Notes: generated by a model from the sequence alone, not told the origin. A stretch of 51,908 nt of DNA from CAZUGO01 sp964619935 (GCA_964619935.1 CAZUGO010000097.1:1-51908); one strand, 5' to 3'. Numbered from the stretch's first letter, positions 17,301 through 25,538 are shown. Program-made: numbers and translations.

Positions 17301-19322
17301 CGGATGAGAGATGATGGCATCCAGGCTGGCGCCCAATTGCGTGCCGAGTCCCTCGCAGGACTCACACCAACCCAACCGACTGTTGAACGAAAAATGGTGT
17401 GGGGTCAACTCTTCGTAGCTGGTGCCGCACTGCCGGCAGGCGAACCGTTGCGAGAACTGCAGCTCCTGGGCTGCGCCGTCGTCGGACTCGACCTGCAACA
17501 CCATGGAGCCATTGCCGACGGCGAGGGCCTGCTCCACGGAGTCGGCCAGCCGGGCGCTCTTGGCCCCACCGAGGACCACGCGGTCGACGACCAGCTCGAT
17601 GCGGTGGCGGCTGCGGGTTCGCGGGGCAAGGTCTTGGTCCAGATCGTGGAGCGTGCCGTCCACCCGGACGCGGCGATATCCGTTCTGGCGCTCACGGGCG
17701 AACAGTTGGCCGTACGTCTCTGAACCGACACGCTCCACCGGGGCGAGGATCAGGGCTCGGCTGCCCCGCGGCAGCGCCGCGATGCGCTCCAGGATCTGGT
17801 CGCTGGATTGGCTGCCGATGCGCTCGGAGCACCGCGGGCAGTAAGCCTGTCCGAGGCGGGCGTACAGGATTCTGAGGTAGTCGTAGATCTCGGTGACCGT
17901 GCCCACGGTACTGCGCGGCGAATGACCGGCGGTTCTTTGCTCAATGGCGATGGCCGGCGGCAGGCCTTCGATGTGATCCACCTGCGGCTTCTGCAATTGC
18001 CCAAGAAACTGCCGGGCGTAGGCGCTGAGGCTTTCGACATAGCGCCGCTGGCCCTCGGTGTAGAGGGTGTCGATGGCCAGGGAACTCTTGCCGCTGCCCG
18101 ACAGCCCGGTGAAGACCGTGGTTTGGCCGCGGACCACGTCGACCGATACGTTCTTGAGGTTGTGCTGGCGGGCCCCGCGGATTCGGATGGACTGCGGGCC
18201 GCAGCGCCGCCCGCCGACCGCCGGGCGGCGCTGTTGCGTTGGCCGCGGCCGGCGCTTCAGGCCCAGGGCGACCTGCAGGGTGGCCGCCGTGGCCGAGTGG
18301 GACGCCTGGGCGACGGCCTCGGGCGTCCCTTGGGCCACGATGTGTCCGCCGCCGGCCCCGCCCTCGGGCCCGAGGTCGATAATCCAGTCGGCCGTCTTGA
18401 TGACATCCATATTGTGCTCAATGACCAGCACGCTGTTGCCCTGATCGACGAAGCCGTGCAGGACTTCCAGCAGCCGGCGGATGTCCTCAAAGTGCAGCCC
18501 GGTGGTCGGTTCATCCAGAATGTACAGCGTCCGACCGGTGGCCCGTTTGACCAACTCGCGGGCCAGCTTGATGCGTTGGGCCTCGCCGCCGGACAACGTG
18601 GTCGATGGCTGACCCAGCTTGAGGTAGTCGAGTCCGACGTCATGCAGCGTTTGCACCATCCGCTTGATCTTGGGAATGGCGTCGAAGTGCTCCAAGGCTT
18701 GCTGAACGTCCATGTGCAGCACGTCGGCGATGCTCTTGCCCTTGTACAAGACCTGCAGCGTCTCGCGCGTGAATCGCCGGCCGCCGCACACCGGGCAGTC
18801 AACCCAGACGTCGGCCAGGAAATCCATTTCGATGCGATTGCTGCCGTTGCCTTCGCAGGCTTCGCAGCGTCCGCCGCCGGGCTTTCCGGCGGGCACATTG
18901 AAGCTGAAGCGCCCCGGCTTGTATCCCCGGACCCGCGCGTCCGGCATGCGGGTGAACAGGTTGCGGATTTCGTCGAACAGCTTGATGTAGGTTGCCGGAT
19001 TGCTGCGCGGGGTGCGGCCGATGGGCGATTGATCGATGTCGATGACCTTGTCCAGATGGTGCTTGCCATTGATGCGGACGTGTCGCCCGGGGGTCGTCTT
19101 CACGGCGCCGTTGAGATCGCGGAGCAACTGCTCCCGGATGATGTCGCCGACCAGCGAACTTTTGCCGGAGCCGCTGACGCCGGTCACGCAGACGAACCGG
19201 CCCAGGGGGACGTCGACATCGATGCCCTTGAGGTTATTGTGGGCGGCCCCGACCACGGTCAGCCAGCACGGCGGGCCGGCGGCCCCATCGCCGGCCGGGA
19301 TTGAAGCGGCGCGGCGGCTCAT
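14337..19322 (-). CDS. uvrA: giant UvrA-family protein: second half of UvrA-1, complete UvrA-2 and a duplicated C-terminal extension
   Basis: 1661 residues. Residues 1-355 are a UvrA C-terminal half (NBD2: Walker A GVSGSGKSS at 48-56, zinc motif CEAC...CPVC at 153-179, signature LSGGEAQRIKL at 243-253, Walker B LYILDEPTTGLH). Residues 378-975 are a UvrA N-terminal half (NBD1: GLSGSGKSS at 406-414, CRQC/CESC zinc site at 629-656, LSGGESQRIRL at 864-874). Residues 988-1315 are a second NBD2 (1018-1026, CEEC/CESC at 1117-1143, LSGGEAQRVKL at 1207-1217). Residues 1325-1661 are a non-UvrA extension with two related domains. Its ATG overlaps the stop of the upstream 626-residue NBD1 gene (ATGA), so the pair encodes two UvrA equivalents for nucleotide excision repair damage recognition. 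Confidence 0.92.
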   Translation of the reverse strand: MSRRAASIPAGDGAAGPPCWLTVVGAAHNNLKGIDVDVPLGRFVCVTGVSGSGKSSLVGDIIREQLLRDLNGAVKTTPGRHVRINGKHHLDKVIDIDQSPIGRTPRSNPATYIKLFDEIRNLFTRMPDARVRGYKPGRFSFNVPAGKPGGGRCEACEGNGSNRIEMDFLADVWVDCPVCGGRRFTRETLQVLYKGKSIADVLHMDVQQALEHFDAIPKIKRMVQTLHDVGLDYLKLGQPSTTLSGGEAQRIKLARELVKRATGRTLYILDEPTTGLHFEDIRRLLEVLHGFVDQGNSVLVIEHNMDVIKTADWIIDLGPEGGAGGGHIVAQGTPEAVAQASHSATAATLQVALGLKRRPRPTQQRRPAVGGRRCGPQSIRIRGARQHNLKNVSVDVVRGQTTVFTGLSGSGKSSLAIDTLYTEGQRRYVESLSAYARQFLGQLQKPQVDHIEGLPPAIAIEQRTAGHSPRSTVGTVTEIYDYLRILYARLGQAYCPRCSERIGSQSSDQILERIAALPRGSRALILAPVERVGSETYGQLFARERQNGYRRVRVDGTLHDLDQDLAPRTRSRHRIELVVDRVVLGGAKSARLADSVEQALAVGNGSMVLQVESDDGAAQELQFSQRFACRQCGTSYEELTPHHFSFNSRLGWCESCEGLGTQLGASLDAIISHPTLGLGSGAIAAWGTLGGNPLLRALIDAVLDRIGINPTAAWRSLSPEQQRQFLHGSGDGEWIAVTLPAGQAIRIQWKGFFPAIDQATRSSWHYRQRLETLVSEVPCEGCGGSRLRPLSRGVRFGDAGQARTLQALCSLPLGQALAHLRSLKADAVTRKVAGELLQEITARLQFLVDVGLDYLTLHRGAATLSGGESQRIRLASQIGSGLTGVLYVLDEPTIGLHPRDNRRLIGALRQLRDRGNTLCIVEHDREVIADADTVLDFGPGAGAAGGTIVAQATPAALRRSRRSLTGRYLAGTLAIAVPANRRPVDRNGPRLEIRGARQHNLRDVDVAIPLSRFVAVTGVSGSGKSSLINDILYKAMAVRIHRARLTPGSHDEIVGLKQVDKVINVDQSPIGQTPSSNPATYTQVFDVIRELYARLPDSRVRGYSANRFSFNRPGGRCEECEGLGERCIEMHFLPDVWVTCESCDGRRYNPETLEVKYRGRSIADCLNMRVSDALQHFEQVPKIQAILRTLHDVGLGYVQLGQSSTTLSGGEAQRVKLAAELARPSTGKTVYILDEPTTGLHFEDLRQLLEVLHRLVDLGNTVVCIEHNMDLIKTADWIIDLGPEASEQGGQVVATGTPETVASASGSHTGTILKQVLQRDRHQERPRFEPAAVARQQALISGKLTLTDAPRGPELPWERDGRRWHTQECLASDGKRPRWESAALAYLVDTLERTRRFQPPDWNHRSRVELRAAGSAPTAWFCHLLTRGPWLLECTFKVAKRALEPRAVAALQLKTLDAREDLPIYGRWPRATLRKKREFDEVRLWIHDLAEIKTAAFTRFLKDAADGYARWVGSAAQPSAEAEPWKRDGKKWHLAQKAIASTRQRRWKPTVLTELIGRLIKNVRDLEVDWNGKTAVSIRHPAMAQPWGRIVTSSRHGLRVELRTAPGLITPAKIDRLGTAAEVRRHPQHDQVVFTVQDMTQVDTRQLQDVLREAEQSLVSR

Positions 19323-21199
19323 GGGGATGACGCGCGTCGCGACCGGCGCGCCTTGGCCCCGGCCGCGACCCTGGGGGGCACCGGGCGGCGCTGTGCCGGC
19401 ACCTCGATTTTTCGACGTCCTGCCAGATACGCTCCGGTGACCGATCGGGGGTGCTTCTTGATGGCCGCCACGGTACCCTGGGCCACCACCTCGCCACCGC
19501 GAACCCCCGGGCCGGGTCCGAAGTCGACGATGACATCGGCCTGGCGCATGGTCTGTTCATCGTGCTCGACCACGATGACCGTGTTTCCCAGGTCGCGCAG
19601 CCGCTTGAGCGACTGGATCAGGCGTTGCTGGTCGCGATCGTGCAGGCCGATGCTGGGTTCATCCAGGATGTACAGCACGCCGACCAGCCCACTGCCGATT
19701 TGGGACGCCAACCGGATGCGTTGCGATTCGCCGCCGCTGAGCGTCGGGGCCGGCCGATCCAGGCACAGGTAGTGCAAGCCCACGTCCAGCAGAAACGCCA
19801 TTCGGCCGGCGATTTCCTTGAGCAGTTCGTGGGCGATGCGCTGCTGCGTGGGGCCGAGCTCCAACGAAGCGAGGAACTCGGCGGCCTCGCGGATGGATAA
19901 CCGTTCGACCTCCTGGAGACTGCGACCGCCCAGCCGCACATGCCGGGCCTGGGCATTCAGCCGGGCGCCCTGGCAATCGGGGCAGTCGCGCTGCCGCATG
20001 TACTTCTCGTAGTACCCCCGGACCATGGACGACTTGGCCTTGCGATACTTGTCCTCCAGCTCGGCGACCACCCCGGCGAAGGTGCCGCCGTGCCGCCAGA
20101 TGCCACCCCGCCACTGCCACTCAAAGGTAATGTGGTCGTCGGCGGTGCCGTACAACAGGGCCTGCCGGGCAGCCGGTTTGAGGCTGGCCCACGGGGTGCT
20201 CAGGTCACAGCCGACGTGTCTGGCCACCCCCTCATAGATGTGCCGCCGCCAGCGGCCGATCCGCGAACGCAGCGGTTCGATGGCCTGATCCAGGAATGAG
20301 CGCGTGGGGTCGGGGGCCAGCAGCTCGGGATCGAAGGTGAACAGGGTCCCCAGCCCGTCGCAGCCCAGGCACATGCCGCCGGGCGCATTGAAGCTGAACA
20401 ATTGCGGCGACGGCGGTTCGAAGGAGCGCGCGCAGCGCAGACAGGCATACCGTGAGGACAGCAGCAGGTCCTCCCCGGCACCGGCGATCCGCAAGGTGCC
20501 CTGACCGACGGCCAGGGCTTGGTCCACGGCCTCGGCCAGCCGGGTGCGGTTCTGGGCCGTCGGCTTCAACCGGTCGATGACCACCTCGATATTGTGCTTG
20601 CGGTTGCGATCGAGGGCCGGGTCATCGGACAGTTGCACCACCTCGCCGTCGACTCGGGCCCGGACATAGCCGTCGCGGATCAGCCCTTCAAACAGATCAC
20701 GGAACTGCCCTTTCTGCTCGCGGACCACCGCCGCCAGGATCATCACCGGCGCGTTTGCCGGCAATGACAGGATGCGGGCCAGCAGTTGCTCGCGCGACTG
20801 GGCGGTGATCGGCTGATCGCAGCCGGTGCAGTGCTGGGTGCCCAGCCGGGCAAACAGCACCCGCAGGTAATCGTGGATCTGGGTGATGGTGCCGACGGTG
20901 CTGCGCGGGTTCCAACCGCTGGTCTTCTGCTGGATGGAAATGGTCGGCGACAATCCCTGGATGCCGTCCACATCCGGCTTCTGCAACTGGCCCAGGAATT
21001 GGCGGGCGTAGGCACTCAGCGACTCAATGTAGCGGCGCTGGCCTTCGGCATGGAGGGTGTCAAATGCCAACGAACTCTTGCCGCTGCCCGAGACTCCGGT
21101 GAAGCAGATCAGCCGATTCCGCGGCAGGGTCAGGCTGACGTCACGGAGATTGTGCTCGCGGGCGCCGCGAACCACGATGTGTTGCAGGGCGTTGGCCAT
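19319..21199 (-). CDS. uvrA: UvrA N-terminal half (NBD1) as a separate gene
   Basis: 626 residues that stop at the natural NBD1/NBD2 linker of UvrA. Walker A FTGVSGSGKSS (33-43), the UvrB-binding-like domain with CTGC...(124-215), zinc site CLRC/CLGC (253-280), insertion domain (about 285-420), CPDC (406-409), signature LSGGESQRIRL (487-497), Walker B LYILDEPSIGLH (509-520) and EHDEQT are all intact. A normal UvrA continues for about 330 more residues; here that half begins the next gene, which starts inside this stop codon in the -1 frame. Either the two halves are made as separate, translationally coupled subunits, or a -1 frameshift (biological or a sequencing error) joins them into about 2290 residues. 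Confidence 0.92.
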   Translation of the reverse strand: MANALQHIVVRGAREHNLRDVSLTLPRNRLICFTGVSGSGKSSLAFDTLHAEGQRRYIESLSAYARQFLGQLQKPDVDGIQGLSPTISIQQKTSGWNPRSTVGTITQIHDYLRVLFARLGTQHCTGCDQPITAQSREQLLARILSLPANAPVMILAAVVREQKGQFRDLFEGLIRDGYVRARVDGEVVQLSDDPALDRNRKHNIEVVIDRLKPTAQNRTRLAEAVDQALAVGQGTLRIAGAGEDLLLSSRYACLRCARSFEPPSPQLFSFNAPGGMCLGCDGLGTLFTFDPELLAPDPTRSFLDQAIEPLRSRIGRWRRHIYEGVARHVGCDLSTPWASLKPAARQALLYGTADDHITFEWQWRGGIWRHGGTFAGVVAELEDKYRKAKSSMVRGYYEKYMRQRDCPDCQGARLNAQARHVRLGGRSLQEVERLSIREAAEFLASLELGPTQQRIAHELLKEIAGRMAFLLDVGLHYLCLDRPAPTLSGGESQRIRLASQIGSGLVGVLYILDEPSIGLHDRDQQRLIQSLKRLRDLGNTVIVVEHDEQTMRQADVIVDFGPGPGVRGGEVVAQGTVAAIKKHPRSVTGAYLAGRRKIEVPAQRRPVPPRVAAGAKARRSRRASSP

Positions 21200-21252
21200 C
21201 GAGTTCCAGGGGTTGGGGTCGGGTCGAATCTTGGTGCCGTGCTCGACGGTCC

Positions 21253-21281
21253 ATTGTCGCCGCTGGCGGCCGGCTTTTCAA
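21253..21281 (-). promoter_or_regulatory. candidate promoter of the uvrA pair
   Basis: On the minus strand TTGAAA (21281-21276), 17 bp, GACAAT (21258-21253), about 54 bp upstream of the uvrA ATG. No LexA box was recognised by eye. Confidence 0.4.
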
Positions 21282-21337
21282 TCGGTCGGTGCCTTGCGGA
21301 TCGCGGATCGAGGTGGGTCTGACGCTGCACCCGCCGG

Positions 21338-21640
21338 CTAGTACTCGACGGCAAACGATTGAAACGCGCCCCGGGCGGTGGAATCGGTCGTGGTGGCGTA
21401 TTCGATGTAGCTGCTCATGGTGTTGGTCACGGCACTGATGAAGCGGTCGACCTCCTCGGGCAGACCCTCGGCGACGATCTCGACCCGGCCGTCCAGTAGG
21501 TTCTTGACGTAGCCGGTGACCGGATAGTCACGGGCAATCTGGCAGGTGGTGTAGCGAAATCCGATGCCCTGGACGTTGCCGGAGAAGTACGCGGTTCGCC
21601 GAACGGCGATTGGCTGGTTCTGCGAGCGGGTGTCGGGCAT
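21338..21640 (-). CDS. acyP: acylphosphatase
   Basis: 100 residues. The signature YFSGNVQGIGFRYTT places the catalytic Arg at 29, and GYVKNLLDGRVEIVAEG supplies the catalytic Asn at 47. It hydrolyses acyl phosphates such as carbamoyl phosphate or 1,3-bisphosphoglycerate. It lies 5 bp downstream of the STAS gene 21646-22029 on the same strand and probably belongs to that operon, an unusual setting for this housekeeping enzyme. The C-terminal third (TNTMSSYIEYATTTDSTARGAFQSFAVEY) departs from the usual GPP-containing segment. Confidence 0.92.
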   Translation of the reverse strand: MPDTRSQNQPIAVRRTAYFSGNVQGIGFRYTTCQIARDYPVTGYVKNLLDGRVEIVAEGLPEEVDRFISAVTNTMSSYIEYATTTDSTARGAFQSFAVEY

Positions 21641-21645
21641 GTGAA

Positions 21646-22029
21646 CTAGCCGGCGCGAAACTGCTGTTCGGCCTCCTCCGGATCGTCAACGATTTTGAAT
21701 AAGGTGCTCAACTTGGTGACCTCCAGGATCTCGCGAATGAACGGCCTGGGGTTCACCAGGCACAGCCGGGTATTGTTTTTTTCGCACGTCACATGGGCGG
21801 CGACCAGCCCACCCAGGCCGGTCGAGCTGATGAAGCTCAAACCGGAGAGATCGACCAGCAACAGGCGCGGCGCCCGGTTGGCGGCCTCCTGCAGGGCCCG
21901 GCTCAACTGGCCGGCCACCTCGACCGCCGCCATTCCGGCGACTTTCAAAACCACCGTCGATCCGCGATCCTCGACGGCGATCTGCAGGGGTTCGGGCGCC
22001 CCGGGCGTCCGGGTGGGGTCGGGCATCAT
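21646..22029 (-). CDS. STAS-domain anti-sigma factor antagonist
   Basis: 127 residues with one STAS domain (about 15-115). The conserved loop LLVDLSGLSFISSTGLGGLVAAH holds the Ser that is phosphorylated in RsbV/SpoIIAA proteins. It should bind the kinase/anti-sigma partner encoded immediately upstream: its ATG overlaps that gene's stop (TGATG), so the two are translationally coupled. Function: release of the sigma factor or another output when dephosphorylated. Which output is controlled cannot be seen here. Confidence 0.88.
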   Translation of the reverse strand: MMPDPTRTPGAPEPLQIAVEDRGSTVVLKVAGMAAVEVAGQLSRALQEAANRAPRLLLVDLSGLSFISSTGLGGLVAAHVTCEKNNTRLCLVNPRPFIREILEVTKLSTLFKIVDDPEEAEQQFRAG

Positions 22030-22460
22030 CAGTCGTTCAACTTTCTCAGAACAATCTCCGTTCCGTTCTGGCGGTACAGCACCTCGTTCATGTAGGCACG
22101 CATCAGCAGAATGCCGCGGCCGTTGGGCAGCGACAGACGATCGGGAGTGGTGGGATCGGGAACTTCTTCGGGGTCGAAGCCTGGACCCTGGTCGCGGATG
22201 CAGATCACGGCCTGGGTGTCGTCGACAAAGAATCGAATGGTGACGGTCTTGGACTGGTCGCCTCGATTGCCATGCTTGATGGCATTGGTCATCGCCTCTT
22301 CGAGGGTCAGCTTGATTGCAAATACCGCATCTTCGCTGAAGTTGTGTTTGTCGATTTCCTCAAGGATGGCTTGCTCGGGTCCTCGCACGCAGGCCAGGTC
22401 GCTGGGAATAACGATCGACCTGAGGTGCTTTTCGATCTCGTTCAGATCCGCTGGACTCAT
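22029..22460 (-). CDS. anti-sigma regulatory factor (RsbW-type serine kinase)
   Basis: 143 residues from the ATG at 22460 (MSPADLNEIEKH); the open frame runs further upstream without similarity. A compact GHKL ATPase domain: N-box KLTLEEAMTNAIKHGN, G1 box IRDQGPGFDPEEVPDP and G2 box NGRGILLMRAYMNEV. Such proteins phosphorylate STAS antagonists and sequester sigma factors or other targets. It sits between two STAS genes (22513-22869 and 21646-22029), so it may choose between two antagonists. Confidence 0.9.
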   Translation of the reverse strand: MSPADLNEIEKHLRSIVIPSDLACVRGPEQAILEEIDKHNFSEDAVFAIKLTLEEAMTNAIKHGNRGDQSKTVTIRFFVDDTQAVICIRDQGPGFDPEEVPDPTTPDRLSLPNGRGILLMRAYMNEVLYRQNGTEIVLRKLND

Positions 22461-22512
22461 CCGCTGGTACCGCTCATCTCGATCATGGCGACCGCCACGG
22501 CACAACCTTGCC

Positions 22513-22869
22513 CTAGAAGCTGGCCTTTGCCGCCGCCGCGGAATCATAAATGTCGAACACCTTGTGCAGACGGGTAATCTTGAATACCTCAAAGATCTGA
22601 GGCTTGATGTTGGAGAGTTTCAACTGACCGCTCTGACCGGCGACGTTCTTGTTCAGCGTGATCAGCATGCCCAGGGCGGCACTGGACAGGTGCTCGACAT
22701 TCTTGAAGTCCAGCAGCAGGTTGACGGGTTTGTGCTCGTTGATCAGGGTGGACAACTCGTCGCCGATTTCGTTGATGGACAGTTCCTCGAGGATCTTGCG
22801 ATCGGCAAACTCCACGAAGCAGATGCCGTCCTTGGTGCTGATTGACAGATGTGCCTGTCCCTCGGTCAT
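22513..22869 (-). CDS. STAS-domain anti-sigma factor antagonist
   Basis: 118 residues, a single STAS domain with LLLDFKNVEHLSSAALGMLITL carrying the candidate phospho-Ser. First gene of the partner-switching operon (this gene, RsbW-type kinase, second STAS, acylphosphatase). AGAGGAG lies about 7 bp before the ATG, and a strong promoter (TTGACA-18-TAACAT) lies 51-81 bp upstream. It is diverged from the other STAS protein in the operon, so the two are probably not recent duplicates. Confidence 0.9.
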   Translation of the reverse strand: MTEGQAHLSISTKDGICFVEFADRKILEELSINEIGDELSTLINEHKPVNLLLDFKNVEHLSSAALGMLITLNKNVAGQSGQLKLSNIKPQIFEVFKITRLHKVFDIYDSAAAAKASF

Positions 22870-22920
22870 GGGACGCTCCTCTGGGTGCCCGGCCTGATGC
22901 TCAACTCGGTTTCGTTCATG

Positions 22921-22950
22921 ATGTTAAACTCGGCGGCGCGAGGCTGTCAA
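22921..22950 (-). promoter_or_regulatory. promoter of the STAS/RsbW operon
   Basis: On the minus strand TTGACA (22950-22945), 18 bp, TAACAT (22926-22921). The -35 box is perfect. It lies in the 107-bp gap after fliM, so the partner-switching operon can be transcribed apart from fliM. Confidence 0.6.
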
Positions 22951-22976
22951 GCACGCTCCGGCCGCGGACCGGCGAC

Positions 22977-24023
22977 CTACAAGTGCTCATCGGGTCGGGC
23001 TCGGCGGCTGACGCAGAAGGCCCGCATGCCGCGGTGCTGTCCAATGGTCCCGGCGAATTTGTTCTGTCCTTCGATTCGAAGGATCAGTGGGTCGGTCCGT
23101 GATTTCTGGGTTTGGATGACGTCGCCGGGTTGCAGATCCAGCAACTCGTCGACGGTGATCAAGGCCTCTCCCAGGTATGCCTGCACCAACAACTTGGCGT
23201 GCTTCAAGGAGGCCGCGATGGACTCGGCCTGGTTCTGGCGTTTGACCCGCCGGGCGTAGGCGAACCAGCTCTGCGAGCCCAGCTTGGAGATGACCGGTTC
23301 GATGACGTTGAACGGGATGCAGAAACTCATGGTGCCGGCGCGACTGCCCATCTTGAGTTCGAAACCAACCACCACGACGACTTCATTGGGGGCCACAATC
23401 TGGACCAGTTGGGGGTTGCTCTCGGTGTCGACAAGCTCGAAATTGACCGTGGCCAGGTCCGACCAGGCCTCGGTCAGACTGGCCAGCGCCCGGTCGGTGA
23501 TCCGCCCCACCAGCCGCAGTTCGATGGAGGTCAGCGGGCGCTGCGGGATGAACAGCTCGGCGCTGGATCCGCCGAGCAGGCGATCCATGATCGGGTAAAT
23601 GATCAACGGGCTGAGTTCGAGGCACAACTGGCCCTCCAGTGGGGGGGCCTGCACCAGATTGAAGCAGGTCGGATTCGGCAAGGCATGGATGAATTCGCTG
23701 TAGGTCAACTGCTCAATGGTGGCGACCCGGCACTCAACGATCGTCCGCAGAAACCCCGACAGTGACGCCCCCAGGTTGCGGGCGAAGCCGTCGTGCAGCG
23801 ATTCCAGGGACCGCATCTGGTCCTTGCTGACCCGTTCGGGCCTCTTGAAGTCGTACAGCCGGACGTCGTGCGGTTCGGTCGCGGGTGAGTAACTATAGAT
23901 GAGGGCGTCACCGCTTGCCCTCGAGGATTGGCCACCCGCGCTGCGGTCCGGGTCCACGATTTCACCGGACTCAACGGCGGCAAGCAGGGCATCCACTTCG
24001 GATTGATCGAGGACATCCGACAT
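22977..24023 (-). CDS. fliM: flagellar motor switch protein FliM
   Basis: 348 residues from the ATG at 24023 (GGAG 7 bp upstream). The N-terminal LDQSEVDALLAAV is the CheY-P-binding motif. The middle CheC-like domain includes YSEFIHALPNPTCFNLVQAPPLEGQLCLELSPLIIYPIMDRLLGG. The C-terminal SpoA domain (LGEALITVDELLDLQPGDVIQT) binds FliN. FliM forms the C-ring and reverses rotation. No other flagellar or chemotaxis gene is in the window; its neighbours are aroA and a partner-switching operon. Confidence 0.95.
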   Translation of the reverse strand: MSDVLDQSEVDALLAAVESGEIVDPDRSAGGQSSRASGDALIYSYSPATEPHDVRLYDFKRPERVSKDQMRSLESLHDGFARNLGASLSGFLRTIVECRVATIEQLTYSEFIHALPNPTCFNLVQAPPLEGQLCLELSPLIIYPIMDRLLGGSSAELFIPQRPLTSIELRLVGRITDRALASLTEAWSDLATVNFELVDTESNPQLVQIVAPNEVVVVVGFELKMGSRAGTMSFCIPFNVIEPVISKLGSQSWFAYARRVKRQNQAESIAASLKHAKLLVQAYLGEALITVDELLDLQPGDVIQTQKSRTDPLILRIEGQNKFAGTIGQHRGMRAFCVSRRARPDEHL

Positions 24024-24161
24024 GCGCACTCCAACCGCGCCGTCCGGCGGGCGAATCGCCAGGCCGGATCATCAGGCGTCATCCTGGTTATCGGTACTTG
24101 GGGGTCAGGACTTGAAGGGCGGACCCCTTCCCGGACGGCAATGGCCACGCCTCCGGTGGGG

Positions 24162-25490
24162 TCACGCTTGCGGGCGCTCGGCCGTTTGGCCGCCGGGCGG
24201 GCCGCCGACGGCCTGCTCCAGGGCCAAGAAGAAGCCGGGGTAAGACTTGTGAACACACTCGGGATTGCGGATGGAGACCCCGTCGACCCGCAGCCCGACC
24301 AGGGCCAAGGCCATCGCCAGACGATGGTCGCGGGCCGGGTCGAGCAGCGCAGCAGCGATCCGCCGTGGCGGCTCGATGGTCATGCCGTCCGGGCCGATGG
24401 TCACGTCGGCTCCCAGGCGGCTGAGCTGGGCACCGAGCGCATTCAGGCGGTCGGACTCCTTGTGCCTGAGGTGCGCGACATTGCCGATACGGGTCGGTCC
24501 CTCGGCGAACAGCCCGACGACGGCGGCTGTCGGCACCAGATCGGGAGTCCGGCCCATGTCCAGGTGCAACCCATGCAAGGGCTCGCGTTGTGGATCGCGG
24601 CGCAGCGCGATGTGCGTGTCAGCGATCACGGTGTCGCAGCCCATCTGGTTCAGGATGTCGACCAGGGCGACGTCACCCTGGAGGCTGTCGCGCCCCAGGC
24701 CCTCAATGCGAACTTGGCCACCGCAGATGGCGGCAGCCGCCAGAAAATAGCCGGCGCTGGAGGCATCGGGTTCGAGACGGAGCCGCACCGCTTGGTAGCG
24801 CTGCGGGGCCGGCACGATCACCCGCCGGAAATCGTGGGTCAGGCAGAACACCCCGAAGGCCTTCATCACCGCGACGGTCATGTGGACGTAGGGTTCGCTG
24901 ACCGGCGTGCCGCTGGCGGCGATCATGACGTCGTTGCGGGCACAGGGAGCGGCCAGCAGCAGGGCACTGATGAACTGGCTGGACTGGCTGGCATCCACGA
25001 CCACTTCGCCGCCGGTCAGCCCGCGGCCGTAGATCACAAACGGAAGGTGGTGCTCACGATCCTCAAACGCGAAGCGGGCACCCAGTTGCTGCAAAGCACC
25101 GATCAGTGGTGCCATCGGCCGCTGCGGCAATCGCCCGCGACCGCACAACCGATAGTCGCCCACCGCGGCCGCGCACAGGGCGCTGCAAAATCGCAACATG
25201 GTGCCCGATTCGCCGCAGTTCAGCTCGGCATCGCATTCGGGCAGGTGGCCGTGGCAACCGCGAATCACGGCGCGGTGGCGGTGGCGGTCGAGATTCACGG
25301 CGACCCCCAGGGCCTGCAGCCCGGCACACAGGAACTCAATGTCGTCGGCCAGCAGCAGGTTGTCGAGCACCGAGTCCCCGTCGGCCAGGGCGGCGGCAAC
25401 CAGGGCGCGGTTGCTCAGGCTCTTGGATCCGGGCGGGCGGACGACGGCGTTCATCGGGCCGTTGGCCGGTCGAATGGATTGCACGCTCAT
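24162..25490 (-). CDS. aroA: 3-phosphoshikimate 1-carboxyvinyltransferase (EPSP synthase)
   Basis: 442 residues, the full length of the family. N-terminal PPGSKSLSNRALVAAALADG binds shikimate-3-phosphate; ASQSSQFISALLLAAPC and ASSAGYFLAAAAICGGQV are further conserved blocks, with LRHKESDRLNALGAQL and the C-terminal DHRLAMALALVGLRVDGVSIRNPECVHKSYPGFF. It joins shikimate-3-phosphate to phosphoenolpyruvate on the way to chorismate. The phosphoenolpyruvate loop reads CGESGTMLRF instead of the common GNAGTAMR, as in some other bacterial lineages. A -10 box lies only 7 bp before the ATG. Confidence 0.95.
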   Translation of the reverse strand: MSVQSIRPANGPMNAVVRPPGSKSLSNRALVAAALADGDSVLDNLLLADDIEFLCAGLQALGVAVNLDRHRHRAVIRGCHGHLPECDAELNCGESGTMLRFCSALCAAAVGDYRLCGRGRLPQRPMAPLIGALQQLGARFAFEDREHHLPFVIYGRGLTGGEVVVDASQSSQFISALLLAAPCARNDVMIAASGTPVSEPYVHMTVAVMKAFGVFCLTHDFRRVIVPAPQRYQAVRLRLEPDASSAGYFLAAAAICGGQVRIEGLGRDSLQGDVALVDILNQMGCDTVIADTHIALRRDPQREPLHGLHLDMGRTPDLVPTAAVVGLFAEGPTRIGNVAHLRHKESDRLNALGAQLSRLGADVTIGPDGMTIEPPRRIAAALLDPARDHRLAMALALVGLRVDGVSIRNPECVHKSYPGFFLALEQAVGGPPGGQTAERPQA

Positions 25491-25497
25491 TTTCCAT

Positions 25498-25526
25498 AGA
25501 ATACCCCCTCGAGCGGAGTTTCTGAA
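25498..25526 (-). promoter_or_regulatory. candidate leaderless promoter of aroA
   Basis: On the minus strand TTCAGA (25526-25521), 17 bp, TATTCT (25503-25498), then 7 bp to the aroA ATG. On the plus strand the same stretch gives TAGAAT (25497-25502), a possible -10 for the divergent rnfC-like gene. Confidence 0.4.
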
Positions 25527-25538
25527 ACGGGCCCGGGT

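Noticed and set aside
17808..19304. 498-codon plus-strand frame opposite uvrA
   Set aside because: Shadow of the GC-rich uvrA gene; His/Asp/Gln/Gly-rich antisense composition, no motifs, no ribosome site.
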